Of a stretch of DNA of 64,000 nucleotides, positions 36,663-46,100 are shown one piece after another. The notes under the pieces were generated by a model. It ran no database searches. It was not told the origin of the DNA and saw only the letters and a list, made by a program, of their open reading frames with translations. Both the position numbers and the translations under genes were made by a program. Origin of the DNA: Phycicoccus avicenniae (lineage in GTDB: Bacteria; Actinomycetota; Actinomycetes; Actinomycetales; Dermatophilaceae); the NCBI RefSeq assembly GCF_018139485.1, contig NZ_JAGSNF010000023.1:33408-97407 (forward strand), given 5' to 3'. Within the stretch, counting starts at the first letter, position 1. The number at the start of each line of letters is the position of its first letter.

Positions 36663-36901
36663 AGGTCCACCCCAGCGCACTCAAGCACGGGATCGACCCC
36701 GACGACGCGGTCCAGGCGGCCGAGTGGGCCATCTGGATCGAACCCCTCACCGACGACGAGACTCCCGCCCGCGAACTCCGCCTCGGCTTCGACACAGGCG
36801 CCCGACTGCTCGAGACCGTCGTGCTCATCCTCGACAGCGGCAACGAGCTGGTCATCCACGCAATGCCGGCCCGCAGGAAGTACCTCGACCTGCTGCCGTG
36901 A
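36659..36901 (+). CDS. Small toxin-like protein paired with the RHH antitoxin
   Basis: An 80-residue protein with HPSALKHGIDPDDAVQAAEW, LRLGFDTGARLLETVVLI and a C-terminal IHAMPARRKYLDLLP. This form (His-Gly start, RxLRLGFD, HAMxAR end) recurs in actinobacteria directly after RHH antitoxins, and the fold resembles BrnT/RelE-type small toxins. Toxicity is inferred from layout. The GTG overlaps the antitoxin stop. The following 198 bases hold no gene. Confidence 0.7.
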   Translation: MKVHPSALKHGIDPDDAVQAAEWAIWIEPLTDDETPARELRLGFDTGARLLETVVLILDSGNELVIHAMPARRKYLDLLP

Positions 36902-37099
36902 GCACCGCCGGTAGCCCGTCTGGCGGCAGAAGGACGTACTTCGGATCCCGAGCCGGAATCACGGCTGCAGTCGGCCGCGCGGAGGGCTGGACAGTCAGCA
37001 CGCGACGACGTGGGACACCTTGCTCCCCGGCCGTCGTGGGTGAAGCCATCTCGATTCACAACATGAGAGCGCGGACCGGACCCGGAGAAGGTGAGCAAG

Positions 37100-37591
37100 T
37101 CAGCCTCTGGTGCTGGGTTGGTGTCGTTGGTAGAGGTCGACGATGTCGGACAGGAAGCGCCGGACCGCGTCGAGCTCCGCGGAGGTGTAGCCGCTGGACA
37201 TCTCGTGGAGGTCGCCGGTCATGGGGTCGAGGGCGGCCAGGATCCGCTGTCGTGCTCTGGGGGTGAGGACCAGGATCTTGCGTCGCCGGTCGTGGGGGTG
37301 GGGGGCGCGCTCCAGCAGTCCGGCCCGGTGCAGCCGGTCGACCAGGACGGTCGCCGATCCCGAGGTGACGCCGAGAAGCCGGGACAGCTCGACCGATCCG
37401 ATGGCGGGGTCGGCGACCATGACGTGCTTGACCGCGAGGTAGTCCGTCGCGCTGACTCCCAGGCCGGAGGCGACGCGTGAGTCCAGCGCCGCGCCGGCCA
37501 CCGCCAGCCGGTGCAGCGCCCAGCCGATCTGGTCCTCGTCGGTCGCGCCGGTGTCGTCGGCGGTGGGGGGTTGATCGGGCACACCGGTCAT
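37100..37591 (-). CDS. MarR-family transcriptional regulator
   Basis: A 163-residue winged-helix regulator. SVELSRLLGVTSGSATVLVD and RLHRAGLLERAPHPHDRRRK form the recognition helix and wing. It diverges from an MFS drug transporter gene with 45 bases between the starts, a classic repressor-pump pair. A small palindrome lies in that gap. Confidence 0.92.
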   Translation of the reverse strand: MTGVPDQPPTADDTGATDEDQIGWALHRLAVAGAALDSRVASGLGVSATDYLAVKHVMVADPAIGSVELSRLLGVTSGSATVLVDRLHRAGLLERAPHPHDRRRKILVLTPRARQRILAALDPMTGDLHEMSSGYTSAELDAVRRFLSDIVDLYQRHQPSTRG

Positions 37592-37617
37592 CGTACAGTC
37601 GCTGGAGAAGCAGGTCG

Positions 37618-37630
37618 CTCGAATATCGAG
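37618..37630. promoter_or_regulatory. Candidate MarR operator
   Basis: CTCGA-ATA-TCGAG is an inverted repeat between the MarR and MFS starts and touches the GAGGAG ribosome site of the pump gene. Its binding by the MarR protein is inferred. Confidence 0.5.
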
Positions 37631-37636
37631 GAGACG

Positions 37637-39213
37637 ATGATGGGACGACGGTGGTGGGGTGCGGCGGCGTTGAGCTGGCTGTGGCGATGGTCGTGGTCGA
37701 CGTGACGGTGGTGAACGTCGCGGTGCCGCAGATCGTGAAGGACCTCGGGATCGGGGCGGCGGCGACGCAGTGGGTCCAGAGCACGTACACGCTCACGGTC
37801 GCCGGTTTGCTGGTCGCCGCCGGCCGGGTGGCGGACCGGTGGGGACGTCGGCGCACCCTCCTGGCCGGGGTGGCGCTCTTCCTGGTCGGCAGCGTCCTGG
37901 CGGCGATCGCCACGACCGGCTCGTCCCTCGTCGTGGCCCGCGGGGTGCAGGGCATCGGCGGGGCGGCGATCCTGCCCTCAACGCTGGCTCTGCTCAACGC
38001 CACGTTCGAGGGCCCCGCCCGGGCGAGGGCCTTCGCGGTCTGGGGTGCCACCGTCGGTGGTGTCGCGGCCGCTGGTCCCCTGCTCGGGGGATGGTTGACC
38101 ACGCAGCTGTCGTGGCGGTGGGCGTTCTGGGTCAACATCGGGCTCGGGCTCTCGGCCGCCCTCGGGGCCTGGGCGTTCGTGCCGGAGTCCCGGGACCGGA
38201 CCGGGCGCCCGCTCTCGGACCCGGTCGGGCTCGCGCTCGCGGTCCTCATCCCGACCAGCCTGGTCACGGCCGTGCTGCTGGGGCGCACCCAGGGCTGGTG
38301 GGCTCCCGCTCCCGGGGCGCCCGAGGTGGCCGGGGTCTCGCTGCCGGCGGTGTGCATCGGCTCGTGCGTCCTGGCCGGGACCGCTCTGGTGCTGTGGGAG
38401 CGAGACCTGCTCCGCTCCGGTCGGAGGCCGCTGTTCGACCTCGACCTACTGCGCATCCCCACGTTCGCCCGCGGGAACCTCGTGGTCCTCGTCGTGGCCC
38501 TGGGACAGATCGGGCTGTTGTTCGTCCTGCCCCTGTGGCTACAGGGCGTCCTCGGCTTCTCGGCCGTGCAGACCGGACTGCTCTTCCTCCCGCTGGCGGT
38601 CGGCGCGTTCGCCGCGGCCGCAGTGACGCCGCTCGCAGCCCGCGCGGTCGGGGTCCGGACCGTGATCGGCGTCGGCCTCCTGGCGGAGATCGCGGTGCTG
38701 GCAGCCCTCGCCCTGACCCTGTCACCGTCCTCGAGCCCCATGGCCCTCGTCCCGTTGCTGTTCGGGTACGGCGCGGGGGTCGGCACCGCCGAAGCCCAGC
38801 TCCCCGGACTGCTCCTGGCCCACATCCCGGCCGACACCGGCGGATCCGCCGCCGGCATCCAGAGCACCTCCCAGGAGCTCGGCAGCGCACTCGGCGTCGC
38901 ACTCCTGGGCACCGTGCTGCTCTCGGCCACAGCCGCGGACCTGCACGACCGCCTCGCTGCACACGACATGACCGGCGCGCAGCAGCAGCGGCTCACCCGC
39001 ACCGTCACCGACACCAGCGGCACCGCCATCCCCACACTCCCCGACGCCCTGGCGCGCACGCAGGCCCGAGCCGCGTTCACCCACGCCACCGCCACCGCCG
39101 CCGCAGCCGGGGCCCTGACCCTCGCCCTCGGCGCGGCCACCCTCTTCGCCCCCACCCGCCGACGTCGCCGCAACGACGACACGCCCCGACCCCTGGAGGT
39201 AGGCCGAGCATGA
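37637..39213 (+). CDS. MFS drug transporter (DHA2), apparently frameshifted near its start
   Basis: The body is a 14-helix major facilitator: MVVVDVTVVNVAVPQIVKDL, GRVADRWGRRRTL and ARGVQGIGGAAILPSTLAL are standard. A good ribosome site (GAGGAG) precedes ATG 37637, but that frame (MMGRRWWGAAALS) soon ends; the rest is in another frame from LAVAMVVVD on. One lost base near 37671 would rejoin them into a normal helix 1. Either the gene is broken, the base is a sequencing error, or a shorter protein starts at ATG 37687 (508 residues) without a full first helix. Confidence 0.82.
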
Positions 39214-39974
39214 CCCCCCGCACGCACCAAGCACGCGACCGGCACCGCGCCGAGCACCGGGCGGACATCGTCCGCACCATCGCCCTGGCCGGCTCCTGCG
39301 CCGCCTTCGTCGCCGTCCCCAACCTCGGAGCCGTCCTGGGCGAGGGTGAGGAGACCGACCGCTACGACACGGTCATCACCCCACCGGGCTACGCCTTCAC
39401 CGTGTGGGCGCCCATCTTCGCCGGATGCGTCGCCGACACCGTCGCGCAGTGCCGTGCCACCGGACGCAGAAGAGAGGCCAGCCGCCGCACCGGATGGCCG
39501 CTGGCCGGCGCCTACACGCTCAACACCCTGTGGTCCCTGGCCGCCCAGCAGGACCGGTTCGCCCTCACCCCCCTCCTGCTCCCCACCGCGACCGCCCTCA
39601 CCGGGGTGGCGCACCGGCGACTGCAACACCTGCAGGACCCACCACGCCTCACGGCCCTCGCGACAGGGGCGCTGCTCGGATGGACCGCCCTGGCCAGCAC
39701 CGTCAACCTCGCCGCCGCCGCCCGCCTGCTCGGGGCACCGAAGGCCTCACCCGCGGCCATCGCGGCCACCAGCGCCGGACTGTCCCTCACCACTGGAATC
39801 CTCGCTCGCTACATCGCCGGCAACCCGCGAGGAGCTACAGCGACCGCCACCACCAGCGCCTGGGGACTGGCCACCACCGCCCTCACCCCGAGCCGCCCCC
39901 CGGCGACCCGCGCCACGGCGGCCGCCGCCACGCTGGCCGTCATCGCCACCGCTGCGCGGCGGCGGCGCCGGTGA
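39210..39974 (+). CDS. TspO/MBR-like membrane protein
   Basis: A 254-residue protein with about six hydrophobic segments. TPPGYAFTVWAPIFAG and AYTLNTLWSLAAQ resemble the tryptophan-rich sensory protein (TspO) superfamily in its longer bacterial form. Its ligand is unknown. The ATG overlaps the MFS stop as ATGA, so it is part of the MarR-controlled operon. Confidence 0.7.
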   Translation: MTPRTHQARDRHRAEHRADIVRTIALAGSCAAFVAVPNLGAVLGEGEETDRYDTVITPPGYAFTVWAPIFAGCVADTVAQCRATGRRREASRRTGWPLAGAYTLNTLWSLAAQQDRFALTPLLLPTATALTGVAHRRLQHLQDPPRLTALATGALLGWTALASTVNLAAAARLLGAPKASPAAIAATSAGLSLTTGILARYIAGNPRGATATATTSAWGLATTALTPSRPPATRATAAAATLAVIATAARRRRR

Positions 39975-40053
39975 ACGCGCAGGGGCGGACGCCCGCCCGG
40001 TCCGAGGTCGCGGTGCAGGTCCGGGGCGCGGAACAGCGTCTAGGGTCGAACCC

Positions 40054-40500
40054 GTGACAGGCGCCGACCACGACCGCATCGACCTCACCGTCACCATCGA
40101 CGGCACCAACGTCCCGGCCGCATGGGAGCTCGTCAGCGAGCCCGGCTGGTACATCAACGAGGGCCGGCTCGTCGAGCACGACATCGCCTGGGACGCAGAC
40201 GTCGCGACCGTCGTCGACCGGGACCACGGCGAGTTCAGCTTCCAGCGAGAGACCTCCGACCCACCTCACTACCTCGCCGACCGAGCCGTCGACGACGGCA
40301 CCGCCTCCAGCCGACTGGTCCAGTTCTGGGTCGAGGACTGCGGCACAGCCGTCACGATCCGCGTCGTGGAGTCCGGCTTCGCCTCGATGCCGATCCCGGT
40401 CGACGAACAGACCGCACAGCACGCGCAGAACACCAAGACCTGGCGCCACCAGCTCGACCTCGCACGCGACCGACTGCAACGAACCACCCCGCACCCCTAG
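40054..40500 (+). CDS. SRPBCC (AHSA1-like) protein
   Basis: A 148-residue protein of the START-like SRPBCC fold. LTVTIDGTNVPAAWELVSEP, WYINEG, EFSFQRE and FWVEDCGTAVTIRVVESGF are the strand and turn signatures. Such proteins bind small hydrophobic ligands or assist stress responses. The GTG has TAGGGT 7 bases upstream. The following 293 bases have no supported gene but hold the promoter of the defence-like cluster. Confidence 0.8.
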   Translation: MTGADHDRIDLTVTIDGTNVPAAWELVSEPGWYINEGRLVEHDIAWDADVATVVDRDHGEFSFQRETSDPPHYLADRAVDDGTASSRLVQFWVEDCGTAVTIRVVESGFASMPIPVDEQTAQHAQNTKTWRHQLDLARDRLQRTTPHP

Positions 40501-40793
40501 TGCCCATCAGCGTGGCGGTCTCGCGATCCCACGCGCGCCAGCCGACGACGCCCCGGTCCGCGCCGCGACGCGGGAACTCACCCGCACGTCAGCACAGACC
40601 CGCTCCTACCGCGACACCGACGGGTGAGACCCGCGATGAGCCAGTGCGGCTCGGCGCCCTCTCGCGGCGATATGACGCAGCGTCGGCAGTGCTTCAGAGG
40701 GGGCCTCGGGATCTCTCGATTATTGGCGCGGAGCGACCTGGGCGGGATCGATGGTGGCACCCACTTGACGGTGGTCACCAATAGAGTCGAAGC

Positions 40794-41324
40794 ATGACGC
40801 GGCTTGTCGGTCTCGGATTGCTCGCATCGGCGTTCGCGCCGATGGTGGCTCTGCTCGCGGTCGTGAGGTTCGACGAACTGGGGCGCGCCAGCTGGGTGAT
40901 TCTTGCCGCGTGTGGGGTTGCTGTCCTCCTCCTCGTTCTGGTTCTGCGTAGCGTGGCGGGTGTCCAAGCGCGAACCATCGACTGCCAGTCGGTGCGGAGC
41001 GCAGACGAGCGCGTGCTGGCATTCACCTCGAGCTATATCGTCCCGCTCGTGATTGCCGTCTTCGGTGAGTCCGACGTCCCAACGCTGGTTGCGACAGCGG
41101 CTTTGGTTGCCGTGATGGCCACCATCTACGTTCGCGCTGGGCTGTATCACTTGAACCCCACTCTGGCCCTGGCGGGTTACCGCCTGTACGACGTGACGGC
41201 CACAAATGGCACCGTCACCATGGTCCTCACCAAGGAGCGGCACCTGCGACAAGCGGGAGCAGTAGTCTGCCGATACGTTGGTGAGAACGTGGCCATCCAA
41301 ATGGGGGAAGACCGTGACGGCTGA
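40794..41324 (+). CDS. Four-TM protein, KwaA-like (putative Kiwa membrane component)
   Basis: A 176-residue protein with membrane segments at about residues 3-24, 33-54, 75-91 and 97-114 and a cytosolic tail. The conserved-looking part just after helix 4 is GLYHLNPTLALAGYRLYDVT. Size, four-helix form and position before a DUF4868-like gene match KwaA, the membrane sensor of the Kiwa anti-phage system. The assignment is by architecture and layout, not by a search. TAGAGT lies 6 bases before the ATG, so it leads a leaderless transcript. The 3' end overlaps the next gene by 11 bases. Confidence 0.6.
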   Translation: MTRLVGLGLLASAFAPMVALLAVVRFDELGRASWVILAACGVAVLLLVLVLRSVAGVQARTIDCQSVRSADERVLAFTSSYIVPLVIAVFGESDVPTLVATAALVAVMATIYVRAGLYHLNPTLALAGYRLYDVTATNGTVTMVLTKERHLRQAGAVVCRYVGENVAIQMGEDRDG

Positions 41325-42261
41325 ATCGGCCCGACAAGCTCTCGTCACCGCTGTTGCCACTGGTGCCGGGGCGCTGGACAACTTCGTCCTGCGCGGTGAG
41401 GTCATCGCGGAGGCAGAGGTCACCCGGTTCGACCTCATCGAGGACATGGCCGGCCAAGTTCGCGCCGACGTTCATAAGAGCGTTGAGGCGCTCACCAAGA
41501 AGCAGTTCCTGGACTACGACCCCTCCTACCAGACCAGCACCTCCCAAGTGCTAGTCGAGAACCTGGACCAGATCCCAGAACTCGCCGCGGTTGACGCCGA
41601 GATCCGACGAGGAGACGTGCCGTATACGGCTGACGGGCCTTCCGTGGTTGCCATGGCTCACGCTGTCGGCCAGGGGGGCAACCAGGTCGTCGCCTACAGG
41701 CTCAAGGGTCGGGGCATTGCCACGCGGCGGACAGGAGGCTTCACGCTCATCCCACGCGACGGTGTCTACCGGCCTGTAGGCGGCGATGTGCTCTTCTACG
41801 AGCCACGTTTCGACGCGTTCACGTGCGCGGGTGTCGTCTATTTCACCACCGTCACCCTCATCCAGACCAAGCTGCAAGCCGACGATAAGGCGCGCCAGCT
41901 GGCGAAGGACACGCTGGCCGCAGTGACATCGAAACTGACCATCCATGGGTTCGCCGACCTGGAGAAGGCGGTGATGGATGACCCGAGCATGCGCGCCAAG
42001 ATGGCCTCGGTCGCGCGCCTGATTCAGACCGACCCTGACTACGCAAAGAATCTGACCACCAGCAAGCTGGTGAAGTTCGTCGAGGCCTACCCGGACTACG
42101 ACATCCCGGTGACCACGCTAAAGGGCAAGAAGGTCCTTGCCTTCGACCCCTCACCCCAGCACCGGCACCAGATACCGCGCCTGCTGGCCGATGACTACCT
42201 ACACAGCTACCTCACCGACCGCAACTACGAGGCCGGGTCGAAGCAACGCCTCCAGAGATAG
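41314..42261 (+). CDS. KwaB-like / DUF4868-type protein
   Basis: A 315-residue soluble protein when started at the GTG behind GGGGGA; this is close to the length I recall for KwaB. Its parts are a helical N-terminal half, a strand-rich centre (VVAYRLKGRG, GGDVLFYEPRFDAFTCAGVV) and a C-terminal half ending in LLADDYLHSYLTDRNYEAGS then Lys. This order fits the DUF4868 family, of which KwaB, the DNA-binding effector of Kiwa, is a member. It overlaps the four-TM gene, indicating joint translation. The start 12 codons earlier would lie inside that gene. Confidence 0.62.
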   Translation: MTAESARQALVTAVATGAGALDNFVLRGEVIAEAEVTRFDLIEDMAGQVRADVHKSVEALTKKQFLDYDPSYQTSTSQVLVENLDQIPELAAVDAEIRRGDVPYTADGPSVVAMAHAVGQGGNQVVAYRLKGRGIATRRTGGFTLIPRDGVYRPVGGDVLFYEPRFDAFTCAGVVYFTTVTLIQTKLQADDKARQLAKDTLAAVTSKLTIHGFADLEKAVMDDPSMRAKMASVARLIQTDPDYAKNLTTSKLVKFVEAYPDYDIPVTTLKGKKVLAFDPSPQHRHQIPRLLADDYLHSYLTDRNYEAGSKQRLQR

Positions 42262-42266
42262 CCAGC

Positions 42267-42899
42267 ATGCCCAGTCTGGTTCGCGCCGTGACACAACTCG
42301 CACTGCGCCGAGCCACGGAGTTCACGATTCCCGAGGAGACGCTTCAGGGGACACTGACAGCGACCCCGGTACTGATTCGAGACCCAGAACGTCTCGCGTT
42401 GCTCGAGGCCGCAGTCAAGGAAGTCCTGACCGAGGGCGCTCCGTTACCGGCCGCCGTTCGCTCATCTGCTCTGCCCGTGCTGGGGAACATCGCTGAGGCC
42501 GTCGTCGAGACTTTGCTTGCCGACCACGGATGGCAACCGGTGTATGACGACAGCCAAGGGTTCTCATCTGGGTCAGGAGTCGACCTGCTCATGCTGGATC
42601 CGACGCTGTCCCGTTTGGTCGCGATTGAGGTCAAGTCGACCATCCAACAGGGACGTTGGCCGCGCTTGGCACGTGGACCCTCGAAGCAGCTAACTCCCCA
42701 TTGGCTCGACGGGCCAAGGAACACAGGTATGGCTGAATGGGGTGTGCCATCAGCCAGCGTTTACCTAATGGTCGCGCAGGTGCACTTGCGACGCCGCAGA
42801 TGGCGGTGTTGCCTGGCTGGCGATCCGATGGCGCCGCAGCCAGTCACAGAGGAGCAGCAACTCGACGATCTTGACTGGCTTGCCGCGATCTCGACCTGA
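42267..42899 (+). CDS. PD-(D/E)XK nuclease-like protein
   Basis: A 210-residue protein. The centre carries a restriction-enzyme-like catalytic site: NIAEAVVETLLADHGW (upstream Glu helix), then GVDLLML with D106 and VAIEVKST with E121 and K123. D-x14-E-x-K is the PD-(D/E)XK arrangement. The C-terminal half (MAEWGVPSASVYLMVAQVHL) completes the sheet. It begins 5 bases after the KwaB-like gene on the same strand. It is likely a DNA-cutting effector; Kiwa loci as described have only two genes, so this third gene is unusual. Confidence 0.75.
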   Translation: MPSLVRAVTQLALRRATEFTIPEETLQGTLTATPVLIRDPERLALLEAAVKEVLTEGAPLPAAVRSSALPVLGNIAEAVVETLLADHGWQPVYDDSQGFSSGSGVDLLMLDPTLSRLVAIEVKSTIQQGRWPRLARGPSKQLTPHWLDGPRNTGMAEWGVPSASVYLMVAQVHLRRRRWRCCLAGDPMAPQPVTEEQQLDDLDWLAAIST

Positions 42900-43103
42900 C
42901 GTCACCTGAAGCCCTCACTCCCGGAGCGTCATCAGGACAATCAGCCGCGACCGGCACCTGCGGCGAAGTGGGCTACTCCGGCGCCGACGCGGGTCAGCGG
43001 ATCCGAGCGAGCCGCCGAGGCGGGTAGCGAGCGGCGACAGCGTCGGCACGGGTCGCTACGGTCGAGGTGCTGACCGACGAGCACAAGACTGACTGGGGAG
43101 ATC

Positions 43104-46100
43104 ATGGACGAGCCTGCTGAGCCGGCAGGTGCCACGGACGGGTCGCCGGTGGGCGACCACGATCCTGATGCGCCTCCCGAGGGAACGGCTACTCTGGGCG
43201 GCGAGCGGCCGTCCGTGAGCGGGAAGGCGAAGGCGAAGTCACCGTCCGGCTCGAGCCCTTATGCGACCGGTGGCGGCGGTGCCTCGTTTGCGAGCTCGGT
43301 CGCAACCACCTATCTGGCGAGCATGCTGACTGGGTCTCGACGTCCAGAGGCATCTGAGTTGCCGGTCCGCCGGGTCGCGTTCCAGACCGGCCCGGATCAC
43401 CCGGTCGATGACCTGCTCGTCACCTGCAGCGATAACGAATCCGAGGTGACGCTGGCGGTCGCTTGTCGGGCCACCCCCAATTTCGTTCAGAGTGACGACG
43501 AAACCGTGAAGTTGGTCGGTTCTCTGCTCGCTGAGGTAGAGAAGTTCGACGACGACACGCACCGGGTGGCGGTCGCTGCGGCCGGGCGCTCGAATCAGTG
43601 GACAGAGCTCGGCACATTAGCCGACATCGCTCGGGCACACGCGGATGCGGGCGCGTTTGAGGCGTCGATATCAGTGGATGGCCGCTGGTTGAAGGCGGTG
43701 CGTGACCGCTATTCCCAGTTTCAGGGCATGGTCAAGAGGGCCTGCGGAAGCGAGGTGACCGATCTCAAGGTGTCGCAACTGACGTGGGGCCTGCTGAGCC
43801 GCCTCCACGTGCTCACGTTCGCCGTGCAGACCCCTGATGAAAGTGACCGCACAGCGGTCGCGACCATTCTCGATGCCCTTGCGGACGCCGCTACCGACGG
43901 GGTGACGCTGCGAGACAAGATCGAGGTCGAGACTGTCCGTTATGACCGGACCGGCGCCGTGGTCGACCTTAAAGTTCTGCGCCGAGACCTGCACCGCGCG
44001 CTGAACGTCGCGAAGGTCCGTAGTCGGTCCTCGTGGAAGATGCTGGAGGAGCACCGGCAGTTATTGGCAGCTGGCGTGCGCGCCAGCATCGGTGACGACA
44101 CATCGGGCGGCGCCGTGAGGATCTCCTTTTCTGACCGGCGGCGCGAACGCCTCACCACGGCACTGCTCGCGGCTGGCGCCGATGGTGGGTCGGCTGTGCT
44201 CGTCCATGGGGAGTCAGGTATCGGCAAGAGCGCATTGACACTGTCTACCGTCGCCGAGTTGGAGGCCGCTAACCCTGGCGGGTTCGAGGCCGTCGTGTTG
44301 AGCTTCATAAGCCTGCCGCACTCGACCCTAGAGTTGAGTACCGCTCTTGGGATGTCAGTTCAGGATGTGCTCGCGGAGCTTTCTGCACCCCACAGGATCT
44401 TGGTCATCGACGGGGCCGACGCGGGTCTGGAACGTTCTGCGCCGCTACTGAGCGACCTGGTGGTAGCTGCAAAGGAGGCTGGCGTGGGCCTTGTCGCGGT
44501 GAGCTCCGATGTGGCATCGGATTTCGTGTCGGAGCAGTTGGCGACGGGTTGGGGGCAGGCTGCCGTCCCGTTCAAGGTCGCACCGCTTAGTGATGACGAT
44601 GTCGCCTTCGTTGCAGAGCAGTTCCCGCTGCTTCGTCCGGTTCTGCGCGATCTGCCGGAGAACTCCTTGCTGCGTCGACCGGTCGTTCTCGACCTCTTGG
44701 CGCGGACTGGAGTGAAACTCGACGGGAAACTCAGCGAGTGGGAATGCCTCAACCTGGTGTGGACCAACGTCGTACGCAGCGAGAGTCGTTCGGGCGGGGG
44801 GTCGGCGCAGGCGCGGGAACAGACTCTTCTCGCAGTCGCTGCCTCCGTAGCCCAACTCCCGCTCGAATTCCGGCCCATCGCCGGCACAGACGCCGAGGCG
44901 ATCGATGCGCTGAGGCGAGATCATCTCCTCGCCCCCGCTAACCCTTATCGAGAACAACCCGAGTTCGCCCACGACGAGGTCCGCCGCTACGCAACCGCCA
45001 TCCTTCTGGTTCGTGCCCAAGACCTGACGCAGGTGCTCGCACGCTTCGCGGTCCCGCGGTTGGCCCTCTCAGCCGCGACGCTGGCGTGCAAGGGCCTATT
45101 CCACGACACTGCCGTGCCGTCGGAGCAACGGTTCCTCCGCCTCCTCGGCACGTTTCAGGAATTCGCTTTCGAACACGGAGCTCGGTGGGCAGATGTTCCG
45201 GTCGAAGCCGTTCTAGAGACACCGAACGCGTACCAGTGCCTGACAGTTGCACTCGCCGACAAGTCCACCGATCTTGACCTCGCCGACGTGGTTCGCATCG
45301 TGGTGCAGAGGCATAAGGACGGTGGGCTCATCGACCCAGCCGTTGCGGGCGCGGTGGTCCGAATACTTCTGGACTACGAAAAGCCGTGGGACGTTTCAAA
45401 GGAATCGTTCGAGCTACTCGCGGACTGCCTCCAGGCGCTCATCCTTGCGGATGCTCCAGAAGGAAACGAGCTACGCATTGCCCTGCGGGCACGTCTTCTC
45501 GAGCACTGGAATGCATATCCACCGCGTGAACCGCAGGAAGACGACGAGATGACGGCAGCGCTGCGGTCCTCGGGTTTCCCGACCGAGCGTCGCCGTCGCC
45601 GGCGCGGCGATCTGGACTACCACGTGACCCAAGAAGAGTTCGTCGAGACATTGGCGCTCTTAGGGCCCGATCTCGACGACGAGGCCGAGGCCTGCCTGCG
45701 AGTTCTCGCCGATGACGCGCCCGCTTTCCTCGCACCGGCTGCGGACTCTCCTGTGAGTGCCCGGGCTGTCGCCCAACGCGATCCCGAACTGCTCGCCACG
45801 CTGATGGAGGCCTATTACATCGACGACGAGCACCGCTGGCATCGCGACGAAGGCGTCAGGATGCACCAAGGCAGGTGGACGGGCTTCGGCGGACCCTTCT
45901 TCATGTACTACTTCGGTGGTTTCTGGCAGTTGTTCCAGTCCGCACCCGTCAAGACTCGGGTGCGCGTTCTGAACAACATTCTGAACAGCGGGGCTCGCGC
46001 ACGAGTCAACACGCTGGCGAGACACAACAGCCCGGACCCTTTCTCTCTTCCGGTCGACGGCAAAGGCGGCCGGGTCACCGCGGACCAGGGAGCCGCGGGC

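Noticed and set aside
37770..39974. 734-residue frame inside the MFS gene
   Set aside because: Only its last 254 codons (from 39210) look like protein; the rest is Arg/Pro/Gly-rich out-of-frame reading of the transporter.
40760..40793. TTGACG as the -35 box of the Kiwa-like operon
   Set aside because: It lies only 11 bases from the TAGAGT hexamer, too close for a normal promoter spacing.
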